A stretch of DNA of 64,000 nt. Origin: Massilibacillus massiliensis (GTDB lineage: Bacteria > Bacillota > Negativicutes > FLKF01). The stretch spans positions 1,445,534 to 1,509,533 of the forward strand of contig NZ_LT575483.1 in NCBI RefSeq assembly GCF_900086705.1, read 5' to 3'. A program made the translations under genes and the position numbers. The notes under the pieces are model-generated. The model was given only the letters and a program-made list of their open reading frames with translations, did not search any database and was not told the DNA's origin. This document shows positions 1 through 8,441 of this stretch, piece after piece (position 1 is the first letter of the stretch; each line of letters starts with the position of its first letter).

Positions 1-1126
1 CATCTAAATCATTAAGTTCCTCCATATCATTGAGTACGATACCATACTCTTGTTTAGCGTCTTCAATATTAGCCAAATAATCATTAACTAATATTGAAAC
101 TCCATACTCCTTCAATTCCAGTAAAATATCAGGAACACGACTATTACGCAAATCCGGAACATTTTCCTTAAATGCAAGTCCAAAAACACCAATTTTTGAT
201 CCTACTATATCTTTATTCATTTTAGCCAAGGTTTTTACCGTTTGTTCTGCAATATATTTTCCCATACCATCATTAATACGCCGTCCTGCCAAAATAACTT
301 GTGGAATGTACCCAAGTTCCTCGGCTCGATAAGTTAGATAATAGGGATCGACACCTATACAATGACCTCCTACTAATCCAGGAGTGAATTTTAGAAAATT
401 CCATTTAGTATTTGCTGCTGCTAATACGTCCTGAGTGTTAATTCCCATTTTATTAAATATAATAGCTAATTCATTCATAAGCGCTATATTGATATCCCTC
501 TGGGTATTTTCAATTACCTTTGCCGCTTCTGCAACTTTAATACTTGATGCTTTATGTACACCTACTTTTATAACCTTAGAATAAACATCTGCAATTAATT
601 CCAGTGTTCTTTCATCTTGTCCCGACACAATTTTCGTAACATTTTCCAGTTTGTGTACTTTATCACCAGGATTAATACGCTCCGGCGAATATCCAAGATA
701 AAAATCTTCTCCAACTGACAAATCTGATATTTCAGCTAAAATATCACCACAAATTTCTTCTGTTACCCCTGGATAAACAGTTGACTCATATACAACTATA
801 TCTCCTCTTTTTAAAACACTGCCGACTGTTTCTGATGCTTTAATCACTGGTGTCAAATCTGGACGATGAGCTTTATCAATTGGTGTAGGTACAGCGACTA
901 TATAAAAATTCACATCAGATAAATCACTAACATCACAAGTAATTTTCAAATTTGTATTTTCTAACTCTCCATCTGATAATTCACCAGTGTAATCATGACA
1001 TTCTTTTAATTTAGTTACTTTTTCACAACTGATATCAAATCCAACCACAGAAGAAAATTTCTTCGCAAAAGCAATTGCCAAGGGCAGACCAACATAGCCT
1101 AATCCAATCACACCTATTTTAACCAC
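1..1126 (-). CDS. Nucleotide-sugar 6-dehydrogenase (TviB/WbpO type), 3' end cut off
   Basis: This enzyme is likely to oxidise a UDP-HexNAc to the uronic acid with NAD, supplying an acidic sugar for O-antigen or capsule. I translated about 375 codons. They show an N-terminal Rossmann GLGYVGLP (residues 8-15), a VPTPID segment, a YSPERINPG segment and the catalytic cysteine Cys256 in [11 protein letters not shown], which identify the UDP-Glc/GDP-Man dehydrogenase family. The start is GTG at 1126, set by AGAAGGA five bases upstream; there is no ATG alternative. The gene runs off the left edge, so roughly the last 50 residues are missing. Substrate choice (UDP-GlcNAc or UDP-GalNAc rather than UDP-Glc) is inferred from resemblance to TviB/WbpO and is not certain. 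Confidence 0.9.
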   Translation of the reverse strand, partial: MVKIGVIGLGYVGLPLAIAFAKKFSSVVGFDISCEKVTKLKECHDYTGELSDGELENTNLKITCDVSDLSDVNFYIVAVPTPIDKAHRPDLTPVIKASETVGSVLKRGDIVVYESTVYPGVTEEICGDILAEISDLSVGEDFYLGYSPERINPGDKVHKLENVTKIVSGQDERTLELIADVYSKVIKVGVHKASSIKVAEAAKVIENTQRDINIALMNELAIIFNKMGINTQDVLAAANTKWNFLKFTPGLVGGHCIGVDPYYLTYRAEELGYIPQVILAGRRINDGMGKYIAEQTVKTLAKMNKDIVGSKIGVFGLAFKENVPDLRNSRVPDILLELKEYGVSILVNDYLANIEDAKQEYGIVLNDMEELNDLD

Positions 1127-1189
1127 TGTAATCCTTCTTTCACATATTTATCTAGTGATTCACTTACATCTTATCAATATTATATATTA

Positions 1190-1230
1190 CTGATAGCTCT
1201 TGAAATTATGGATGTTTCAAGAGCTATCAG
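1190..1230 (-). terminator. Hairpin terminator after the acyltransferase gene
   Basis: Two perfect 16-base arms (1190-1205 and 1215-1230) around a 9-base loop lie between the acyltransferase stop and the dehydrogenase start. There is no long U-tract, so it may be an attenuator or a processing hairpin rather than a strong intrinsic terminator. Confidence 0.6.
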
Positions 1231-1262
1231 CTTGTCCATTAACTATATGCCATTCTAAGCGC

Positions 1263-1586
1263 TTATTTATTACCAAAATATTTTATTAGTTTGGCTGGGT
1301 TTCCTCCAACCAAAGAAAATGATGGTACATCGCTAACAACTATACTACCTGCAGCGACAATGCTGCCTTCACCTATTGTCACCCCAGAAAGTATGATTGT
1401 ATTTAATACTATCCATACATTATCTTTTATAATAATGGGATGCGCTCCATATTTTTCACCAAATGTATGTATCATATTTTCTGGATTCTCAAAACAAAAA
1501 TCATGACCATTACAGTCAAAAATCTGAGTGTTTGCAGCAATTAAGCAGTTTTTCCCTATTGATTTTTTATTAAGATCATATTTCAT
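1263..1586 (-). CDS. Short left-handed beta-helix (hexapeptide) acyltransferase
   Basis: The 107-residue protein has hexapeptide repeats (ILSGVTIGEGSIVAAGSIV at residues 65-83) and the family-typical ending VGGNPAKLIKYF. These match the C-terminal half of WcaF/maltose-O-acetyltransferase-like enzymes, which put acetyl groups on sugars. Family members usually have 170-200 residues, so the N-terminal part is missing here. However, its ATG overlaps the upstream ATP-grasp gene's stop by 4 bases (ATGA), which argues for translational coupling and against random decay. The residue GANV, usual in this motif, reads VLNT here. It could be a compact active enzyme or a remnant. A role in O-antigen decoration is inferred from context. 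Confidence 0.7.
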   Translation of the reverse strand: MKYDLNKKSIGKNCLIAANTQIFDCNGHDFCFENPENMIHTFGEKYGAHPIIIKDNVWIVLNTIILSGVTIGEGSIVAAGSIVVSDVPSFSLVGGNPAKLIKYFGNK

Positions 1587-2656
1587 ATATTATTGCGTTG
1601 TACTATCTCAATTTCATTAATAAAATCATCTACATGTGCATATTCCGGCCAAACATGCCCAGAAATCCAAGCCATCTTTTCATCCCAATATCCTTCACAA
1701 TTATAAATTGCCACATCTGCAAATCCATAACTTATCTCACCTATCAATGGCTCTCCTTTTTCATCAAGTAAAAAATCATAAGCCATACTTTGAAAATGAT
1801 ATTTTCGAGAAATTTCCTGAGCTATTTTCACTGCCTTTAATGGAATTTTTTCTTTATCATAATCTATAACCCCGCTACCAGATGCTCGAAAATCGCCATT
1901 ACGATTATACCTAATAAACCCAAACGTCCTTTTACCAATTGTTGTTATTCGGATATCATAAGCATTATTAGGCAAAAATTTCTGCACATAAAAATATCCT
2001 TTTTGCGCTAAATAATACTCCGGAAGAGGTGGATATTCCTGCTGGGAAATGTATCTCATTGCATAAAAAATTCTTTTCAACAAATTTTTTAATTCATATT
2101 TTATGCCAAACTTAAAAACAGTAGGGCTAAATTCATTTATTGTATAAGGAAAAATCCCATTTAAAAACATTTTTTCTGCATAATGTACAGCTTCATTATA
2201 TGATTTCAATAATAAAACATTAGAAGCGCCTGCTCCAGATGACAATTTAAAAACTAAGGGATACTGTGCTTCTTCAGATAAAAATTTTTTAGTAGCAGCA
2301 TATGAGGTAAAAAGCCACGATTGTATATGCGGACATTTTGAACCTATAAAGAAAAAATTCTGCAATACCTTTTCATCGAAAGACCAACATGTATGCATAT
2401 TTGGGAAAACCGGTATTTTGTAACATTCACTGATATTCTGCAAAATCCCCAAAGCCATTTTCTTGTCTTCCGGTGAATGAAACCAATGCCACATAGCTCC
2501 TTGACATTGCTTTACCTTGGCTAAGTCATCAGTTTTTTTTAAATCAACTTTTACTACTTCAATACCTTTGCCTTCTAATCTTTCAATCCATTTAGGCGTA
2601 AAGCCGCTACCATATGTCTGTTTATCACAATGTACGGCAATTTTCAAAAATATCAC
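1583..2656 (-). CDS. ATP-grasp family ligase
   Basis: The protein has 357 residues. ATP-grasp features in order are a lysine strand with a glycine-rich loop VFKLSSGAGASN (residues 135-146), a central RITTIGKRTFGFIRYN stretch with Arg/Asn ligands (236-251), and YDFLLDEKGEPLIGEIS with the metal-binding Glu (293-309). ATP-grasp enzymes join a carboxylate to an amine through an acyl phosphate. Within a polysaccharide cluster this suggests adding an amino acid or similar group to a uronic acid, possibly the one made by the dehydrogenase at 1-1126. That substrate is inference. It is translationally coupled to the downstream acyltransferase. Confidence 0.82.
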   Translation of the reverse strand: MIFLKIAVHCDKQTYGSGFTPKWIERLEGKGIEVVKVDLKKTDDLAKVKQCQGAMWHWFHSPEDKKMALGILQNISECYKIPVFPNMHTCWSFDEKVLQNFFFIGSKCPHIQSWLFTSYAATKKFLSEEAQYPLVFKLSSGAGASNVLLLKSYNEAVHYAEKMFLNGIFPYTINEFSPTVFKFGIKYELKNLLKRIFYAMRYISQQEYPPLPEYYLAQKGYFYVQKFLPNNAYDIRITTIGKRTFGFIRYNRNGDFRASGSGVIDYDKEKIPLKAVKIAQEISRKYHFQSMAYDFLLDEKGEPLIGEISYGFADVAIYNCEGYWDEKMAWISGHVWPEYAHVDDFINEIEIVQRNNI

Positions 2657-2665
2657 TGACCTTTG

Positions 2666-3406
2666 TTATCGTTTTTTTGCTATTAGTAAAATCATAGGAC
2701 TCCACAGTCTTGAAGATGGCAATCGATGTCTTAAATGCTTATCCATAAAATTAGCCAATCTCATGAAATCTCTTCTGTCATCTCGTACGCAATCATCTTT
2801 CCAATTAAACCAAACTGTAGTCCCTAATACATAATCTGCAAACACAATTTCCATAGATTTTCTTTTTAAAATCTTTTTTAGGTTATTTAAATTCATTGCT
2901 TGCAAGTTATGTGACTCATAAATTTTATCTAAAAATTCTTTTTTATATGCCTGTTGTCTAATGATACCCTGCATTCCCCCTAAAAAAGGAACACTTAACA
3001 CCAGCATTCCATCCTTACGAATAAGCTCTATTTGTTTTTCTATAACGCTCTCATAATCAATAAAATGTTCAATAAATCCAAAAGAAGTAACAATATCAAA
3101 TTGAAGATCTTTAACCGAAAAAAAATCTTGGTTTAAAATCTCATATTTGTTTATCCCATTAAACTGTAACAATTCCTCTATATGATTACACTGTGTTGAA
3201 TATTCTATTGCCGTAGGCTGATAACCAAACGTTTTTGCCAAATAGCAAAGATACGTTCCTGGATATGCCCCAATCTCCACACATGATTTATTTTTATCAA
3301 CTTCAAGATATTTCTTCAACTCTAACGAAAAAGGTATATCCATTACTTTATAAGGAGTAAATTTTTCTCTACCAGTATCCCAGTATTCTTTAGTCGTCAA
3401 TTTCAT
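2666..3406 (-). CDS. Class I SAM-dependent methyltransferase
   Basis: The protein has 246 residues. Motif I is VEIGAYPGTYL (about residues 43-53), followed by an acidic AIEYS strand end and the post-I motif DIVTSFGFIEHF (about 104-115), typical of Methyltransf_11/23-type enzymes. It lies in a run of tailoring genes, 9 bases upstream of the ATP-grasp gene, so methylation of an O-antigen sugar or its lipid-linked precursor is likely. No acceptor can be read from the sequence. Confidence 0.8.
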   Translation of the reverse strand: MKLTTKEYWDTGREKFTPYKVMDIPFSLELKKYLEVDKNKSCVEIGAYPGTYLCYLAKTFGYQPTAIEYSTQCNHIEELLQFNGINKYEILNQDFFSVKDLQFDIVTSFGFIEHFIDYESVIEKQIELIRKDGMLVLSVPFLGGMQGIIRQQAYKKEFLDKIYESHNLQAMNLNNLKKILKRKSMEIVFADYVLGTTVWFNWKDDCVRDDRRDFMRLANFMDKHLRHRLPSSRLWSPMILLIAKKR

Positions 3407-3439
3407 ATTTATTCCATTTCACCTTAAAATTATTTCTCA

Positions 3440-4360
3440 TCATCTGCCCATAAAAATTTGCTTTATTTGCTGAATTCTATTTGAAACAAGATGGTATTTA
3501 CGAATCGTTTCCCTGCCATTCTTTCTTATAATATTAAATTTTTCTGGTTCCTTTTGATATTGGTATACTCTTTCTAAAAATTCCTCTTTATTTTCAAAAG
3601 ATACCATATTTCTTGAAGTGAATCTTAAATCTTTTAGATCTTTACATTTCTGACCTATCAATAATGCTCCACTTGCCATAATTTCAAAATATTTCGGTGT
3701 GACTAAATCATAAATAGGATTTGTACTTCCGGCAGCAATAATTGCCTCAAATTTACTCAACCATAAAAAATATTCTTCATCTGTAAAAACTTTATTTTCT
3801 ACACCTGAATTTGCATAATCAATAACACCGTTTTGTTTTCTACACCAATTTCTCATATCATATGCGTCTGAATTTGCTCCACCAAAAATAGCAATTTTGC
3901 CATCATTACAAACAATTTCATTATCTGCAATAAACTGATCGGGAATAGCCCATGGCATATGCACAAATTTATCTTCTGGAAAATCAACGAAATGATAAAA
4001 AAATGGTGACTTATAATAAGAAAAAACATAGTCAAATCCATTATTGTTAAAATACCCTAATCTTTTTTTAGTCTCATAATGTGGGTCACTATAAAAAATG
4101 GCTTTTATACATTCGCATTTTGCATCATACTTTAACTTTGGAGCTGCCCAGCCTGGTTCCATCGATATAATATATTTTATTTTTCTCTTATGCAATTCAT
4201 ATTCTAACTGAGATGAAATAATAATAGGATGGAACTCTTCAATCAGTGCATTCACTAAATATGGCGTAAGCGCACTAACCCATCGATTCCTTTCATGAAA
4301 ATCCCAATTAATAACCAACCCAAATTCCGATTTTTTCCACAATTGATTAAACTTAATCAA
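3440..4360 (-). CDS. Glycosyltransferase, CgeB/Glyco_trans_1_2 type
   Basis: The C-terminal half carries the family pattern SNPIYDLVTPKYFEIMASGALLIG followed by FTSRNMVSFENKEEFLERV. This is the nucleotide-sugar binding region of GT-B enzymes of the CgeB-like group. The open frame extends upstream to an ATG at 4402. However, GGAGG at 4370-4374 lies inside that extension and sits 9 bases before an in-frame TTG at 4360, so I place the start at TTG 4360 (306 residues). It probably adds a sugar to the O-antigen unit. Donor and acceptor are unknown. Confidence 0.8.
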   Translation of the reverse strand: MIKFNQLWKKSEFGLVINWDFHERNRWVSALTPYLVNALIEEFHPIIISSQLEYELHKRKIKYIISMEPGWAAPKLKYDAKCECIKAIFYSDPHYETKKRLGYFNNNGFDYVFSYYKSPFFYHFVDFPEDKFVHMPWAIPDQFIADNEIVCNDGKIAIFGGANSDAYDMRNWCRKQNGVIDYANSGVENKVFTDEEYFLWLSKFEAIIAAGSTNPIYDLVTPKYFEIMASGALLIGQKCKDLKDLRFTSRNMVSFENKEEFLERVYQYQKEPEKFNIIRKNGRETIRKYHLVSNRIQQIKQIFMGR

Positions 4361-4476
4361 AACTAATATCCTCCAGCCCCATAAAAATATTATTTCATAC
4401 ATTTATGTGTCTATGTAAATAGTAAATATATGTAATTTTATTAACTTTAATTTGTGTTTATATATACATTTGATCT

Positions 4477-5220
4477 TTAAATATTAATTTTTCCCTTTGA
4501 AATAATTATATTAGCACTATATGCAAAATTACCACATAGAAATAAAAACTGATTTTTTGTTTCTATTTCAGCTAAATTTTGTTCGGAATATATAAAAAAC
4601 TCATGGCGTTTTAATAAATCATAAAATTCCCAAGCTGTGATTCCATAATTCAAATAATTTGCATGATTTACTTCTAACAATATTACTGGTTTAAATTTTT
4701 CAATACTCTGCCATGCACCTTCTAAAAATACGGGTTCATGACCATCTACATCAATTTTTATAAAATCTATTTTATTAATATTTTGGAATTCTATAATATC
4801 ATCTAATCGCTTAAGTTGTATCTTTTCAGTTTTAATTGGTTTACTATCATCCGCCCAATGCATCGTTGCCGAAGATGACCCAATAGAGATTTCACATATA
4901 TCATTTCCGTTAGAAAGCCCAAAATCCATAATATCACAATTGTTAAGATTATTTATTTCAATATTAGATTGTAAGACTTCTCGATAATGCTGAGTTAGTT
5001 CAAAACTAATAACTCTTTCATTAATCCCCACCAATTTTGACATCAATACAGAATAATAGCCAATATTTGCTCCTACATCTAAAACTACATCTCCTTTCTT
5101 AACTAAATTTTTAACTACATTAGTACTTTGTGGGTCAAAAACCCCTGTTTGCTTTATACATTTATCAAGATATCCTTCATTGTTAAGCCAAAAACAATCA
5201 CCATATTTAGTCTCATACAA
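4477..5220 (-). CDS. FkbM-family methyltransferase with a damaged 5' end
   Basis: The protein has 247 residues. VLDVGANIGYYSVL (about 47-60) is the SAM-binding motif, and IDFIKIDVDGHEP (about 152-164) is the FkbM-typical second motif. These enzymes O-methylate sugars and other small molecules. The first start codon is TTG at 5220, with only a weak, distant ribosome site. The same frame stays open upstream for about 25 codons (reading ...KVIKKGIERD) that look like genuine FkbM N-terminus, ending at a TGA. The normal start therefore appears lost where a glycosyltransferase fragment (5244-5516) joins. Confidence 0.8.
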   Translation of the reverse strand: MYETKYGDCFWLNNEGYLDKCIKQTGVFDPQSTNVVKNLVKKGDVVLDVGANIGYYSVLMSKLVGINERVISFELTQHYREVLQSNIEINNLNNCDIMDFGLSNGNDICEISIGSSSATMHWADDSKPIKTEKIQLKRLDDIIEFQNINKIDFIKIDVDGHEPVFLEGAWQSIEKFKPVILLEVNHANYLNYGITAWEFYDLLKRHEFFIYSEQNLAEIETKNQFLFLCGNFAYSANIIISKGKINI

Positions 5221-5243
5221 ATCTCGTTCAATACCTTTTTTAA

Positions 5244-5516
5244 TTACTTTAGATTCATCACAGTTTCCAAGCGAATGAACTCTTCCAATTGCTCATACAT
5301 TTTTAATAACTCTCGATCGCCAATCTGCCACCTAAAGTCTAACTCATCAAAGGACAAACAACTATTCGGAGAATTTAATGTCAAACAAAATGGAATAATA
5401 TTATATCCATATTCACGTAAACGATTAGCATATCGTAAAGCCATCTGCTGAGTATCATCATATGCCTGTGATGGATAATACGGATATCCATAAACTATTT
5501 TTAGATTTTTATTCAT
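5244..5516 (-). pseudogene. N-terminal fragment of a glycosyltransferase
   Basis: The frame encodes 90 residues beginning MNKNLKIVYGYPYYPSQAYDD, then ...RELLKMYEQLEEF. This resembles the first 80 or so residues of CgeB-like glycosyltransferases, which normally have 300 or more. The frame ends at a TAA just as the sequence merges with the FkbM reading frame, so the catalytic domain is absent. I read it as the left stump of a deletion or recombination event in the O-antigen locus. It may still be translated. Confidence 0.6.
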
Positions 5517-5521
5517 TTAAA

Positions 5522-6244
5522 TCACACCTTATAAATTCCTATCCAAGAATCCTTTAAATGCAAAATTCTCCCTTTAAGATATCCATCTTTATATAACTTC
5601 TCTATCGCTAAACAAACTTCGTTTATCCAACCAAATTTATCTTTCAACTCTAAATTAAAATCGTGCCACAGTATAAATCCACCTGGTTTCATATTTCTCA
5701 GTACTTTTATTGTATCATTATAAACAAATTTAGTGTCATGACATCCATCAATAAACGCTACATCAATATTTCCCACATTAGGCTCCCAAGTAGCTGTATT
5801 AGAGTAAATTTGCGTGATATTTTTTAGATTTTGTTTTTTATATTCTATTCCTATTTTTTCTTTTTCCAAAGCAATTGTTGTCAAATTGCCTCCAGCTCCA
5901 GACAAAATTTCCTCTGGCGGAATATTTATCGTAAAAATATTTGTTTCCGGCGCATTGGCAGCCATTAATACCGTTCCCATACCGTTTGCAGTCCCAATTT
6001 CTAACGCAATCTTCGGCTTTACATTTTTCATTACAACGGCCAAGGCTTCCGCATCTCTTATTCTACGTTCATTTATATCTTCGATATAATCAAAATCATA
6101 AATGTCCGGCCTATCTAGAACAGGATCTTCTTCCCATTTAAATACTCTCTTTATTTCACCAAAACTATTGCATTCAATTACATTTTTTTGTAAATTACAT
6201 AATTCATTCCGTGCAAAAAGTATTTGCTTAATTTTAAAATTCAA
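5522..6244 (-). CDS. Class I methyltransferase (Methyltransf_24-like)
   Basis: The 240-residue protein has ALEIGTANGMGT (about 80-91) for SAM binding, DVAFIDGCHDTKFVYND (about 160-176) and GGFILWHDF. This set is typical of the Methyltransf_24 and cephalosporin-hydroxylase-like group found in polysaccharide loci. It lies between the ABC exporter ATPase gene and the truncated glycosyltransferase, in the same direction. One option is a chain-capping methyltransferase: in Wzm/Wzt systems whose Wzt has a C-terminal binding domain, a terminal modification often signals export. That role is inference. Confidence 0.78.
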   Translation of the reverse strand: MNFKIKQILFARNELCNLQKNVIECNSFGEIKRVFKWEEDPVLDRPDIYDFDYIEDINERRIRDAEALAVVMKNVKPKIALEIGTANGMGTVLMAANAPETNIFTINIPPEEILSGAGGNLTTIALEKEKIGIEYKKQNLKNITQIYSNTATWEPNVGNIDVAFIDGCHDTKFVYNDTIKVLRNMKPGGFILWHDFNLELKDKFGWINEVCLAIEKLYKDGYLKGRILHLKDSWIGIYKV

Positions 6245-6259
6245 TCCTAAACGTCTCCT

Positions 6260-7543
6260 TCATATTAGCTTTTTCGTGTTCCATTCTAATGCCAATCCAA
6301 GTTTACCTCTAAATGTATCAGCCGCATACGCTTCGTTATAAATGCCTGTTTGTGTAACTTCTAACGGTATTGCTATACCATCTGATGCACAAGATCTTAC
6401 ATTAAAAATTGTTGCATATATTTTCAAGTTATAATTAATTGGCCCTAATATATTAGCAGGGATAATCACAGTAGAAATGTAGTCTCCCTTTTCCATGTCA
6501 GAAAAGTTTTTTATTCTTTCATCATGGAAACTTCGAAAAATCAAATCCTCTTCTCTGTCTAATATATCAAAATATATTCTGAATCCTTTAACCTTTTGTA
6601 ATACAGAGTATTCTATTATTATTTCCAATGACGAACCATTTTCAATATTATTTTGAACTACATAGTCATTTTGTTTTAGTTGTACTGCTTTTAACTTAAA
6701 CACAGGATCAGGAGGCAAATTTTTTATTGCTTTTTCTAGGTTATATCTTTCTATTTTATCTCCTTGAAGATAAACTTTAATAATATTTTCTGTGTTTCCT
6801 TCGCCTATTTTCTTTCCCCTTTCTAAGAACAATCCTTTATTACACAATCGCTTTACAGCTTGCATATTATGGCTAACAAATAAAACTGTTCTACCTTCCT
6901 TACTTACTTCACCCATTTTGCCTAAACACTTCTTCTGAAAATTAGCGTCACCAACAGCCAAAACTTCATCAACAATCAAAATTTCTGGATCAAGATGCGC
7001 CGCTACCGCAAAAGCCAATCTAACATACATACCTGAAGAATATCTTTTTACTGGCGTATCAATAAATTTCTCAATTTCAGCGAATGCTACGATTTCAGCA
7101 AATTTTTTATCAATTTCAACTTTACGCATGCCAAGAATCGTACCATTAAGGTATACATTCTCCCTACCAGTAAGCTCTGGGTGAAACCCTGTCCCTACTT
7201 CGAGCAGACTTGCGACTCTCCCTTTGATCTTTATATTACCACTTGTTGGGCCAGTTACTCTGGACAATATCTTTAAAAGAGTGGACTTTCCCGCTCCATT
7301 TCTACCAATGATACCGACTACATCACCTTGTTTCACTTCAAACGATACATCCTTAAGCGCCCAAAAGCTGTTAGCTTGATCCATTTGTGCTGCATCCCAA
7401 GCACCAAGTTGTGTATTGGGGTCTTCTTTTCCTCTAAGTCTGGCCCACCAGCTTTGGAGATCTCTATATAATGTTTCTGAGCCAATCGTGCCCAAATTAT
7501 AATGTTTTGATAGATTTTCTACCTTTATGACTGTATCTGACAT
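6260..7543 (-). CDS. wzt: O-antigen/polysaccharide ABC exporter ATPase with C-terminal binding domain
   Basis: This is the ATPase half of a polysaccharide exporter that moves undecaprenyl-linked glycan across the inner membrane. Walker A GRNGAGKST and the signature YSSGMYVRLAFA (Wzt/TagH variant of LSGGQ) are followed by Walker B ILIVDEVLAVGD. After about residue 245 comes a beta-rich domain of about 180 residues, as in Wzt proteins that recognise a capped glycan end. The start is ATG at 7543, with GAGG six bases upstream; an ATG four codons earlier has no room for a ribosome site. It is 15 bases downstream of wzm. Confidence 0.93.
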   Translation of the reverse strand: MSDTVIKVENLSKHYNLGTIGSETLYRDLQSWWARLRGKEDPNTQLGAWDAAQMDQANSFWALKDVSFEVKQGDVVGIIGRNGAGKSTLLKILSRVTGPTSGNIKIKGRVASLLEVGTGFHPELTGRENVYLNGTILGMRKVEIDKKFAEIVAFAEIEKFIDTPVKRYSSGMYVRLAFAVAAHLDPEILIVDEVLAVGDANFQKKCLGKMGEVSKEGRTVLFVSHNMQAVKRLCNKGLFLERGKKIGEGNTENIIKVYLQGDKIERYNLEKAIKNLPPDPVFKLKAVQLKQNDYVVQNNIENGSSLEIIIEYSVLQKVKGFRIYFDILDREEDLIFRSFHDERIKNFSDMEKGDYISTVIIPANILGPINYNLKIYATIFNVRSCASDGIAIPLEVTQTGIYNEAYAADTFRGKLGLALEWNTKKLI

Positions 7544-7558
7544 CGTATTCCTCATTCC

Positions 7559-8410
7559 TTAGACCGTATCCATAAAGTTTTTTTCTACTTTACTAAATAA
7601 AATGACACCTATTAATAATAAAAACAGCGTAATGCCTATACTTATTCCCCAGTACCATAATGAAATGAGCTGCCCACCTAAAAATGCGAACCGAAAAATT
7701 TCAATGATAGCAGTCATCGGATTCAGTGCCATTAATAGCGCTAGCTTTCCTGATACCATAGACATAGGATACACCACCGGTGTAGCATACATCCATAGCT
7801 GAACACCAAAAGTGACTAGAAGGGATAAGTCTCTATATTTTGTTGTTAAGGATGAAACAATAATACCACACCCTAATCCTAGGCAAGCCATCTGTAATAA
7901 CAATACTGGCGTAAACAAAATCCATGCATTGGGACTTACGCCTGATCCTTGAAAAAGAAAATATAAAAGAAATAACAAAAACAATCCAAATTGGATAGCA
8001 AATGTCATCATTTGCGTAATCACAACTGAAATCGGCATCACCATTCTAGGAAAATAAACCTTGCCAAATATTCCTGCATTAGAAATAAACGTATTGGAAG
8101 TCGTATTCAAGCAGGCTGCAAAATAATTCCACATTACAGTTCCTGACAAGTAAAATAGTATTTGTGGTACACCATTGGTTGGTAATTTTGCAATTTGTCC
8201 AAAAACGACGGTAAAAACAACAGTCGTAAAAATTGGCTGCAGAAAAAACCATAGCGGTCCTAAAATCGTTTGTTTATAGACCGCAACAAAATCTCGTTTT
8301 ACAAACATCATGATTAAGTCACGATATTGCCATAATTCCTTTATATTTATATCAAACCAGCCATTTGTTGGCTTAATCACACTCGTCCACTGTATTTTCT
8401 CTTCGTTCAT
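7559..8410 (-). CDS. wzm: Polysaccharide ABC exporter permease
   Basis: The protein has 283 residues and ABC-2 permease architecture: an N-terminal cytoplasmic segment (DLIMMFVKRDFVAVYKQTILGPLWFF, residues 30-55 region), then about six hydrophobic spans, ending KVEKNFMDTV. The YKQTILGPLW stretch is a hallmark of Wzm/TagG/RfbA. It pairs with the downstream wzt to export O-antigen or capsule built on the lipid carrier. It follows the initiating phosphotransferase gene by 31 bases, giving an operon-like order wbaP-wzm-wzt. Confidence 0.93.
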   Translation of the reverse strand: MNEEKIQWTSVIKPTNGWFDINIKELWQYRDLIMMFVKRDFVAVYKQTILGPLWFFLQPIFTTVVFTVVFGQIAKLPTNGVPQILFYLSGTVMWNYFAACLNTTSNTFISNAGIFGKVYFPRMVMPISVVITQMMTFAIQFGLFLLFLLYFLFQGSGVSPNAWILFTPVLLLQMACLGLGCGIIVSSLTTKYRDLSLLVTFGVQLWMYATPVVYPMSMVSGKLALLMALNPMTAIIEIFRFAFLGGQLISLWYWGISIGITLFLLLIGVILFSKVEKNFMDTV

Positions 8411-8441
8411 GAAATGCTCCTTTAACTCTCTGATACCTTTA

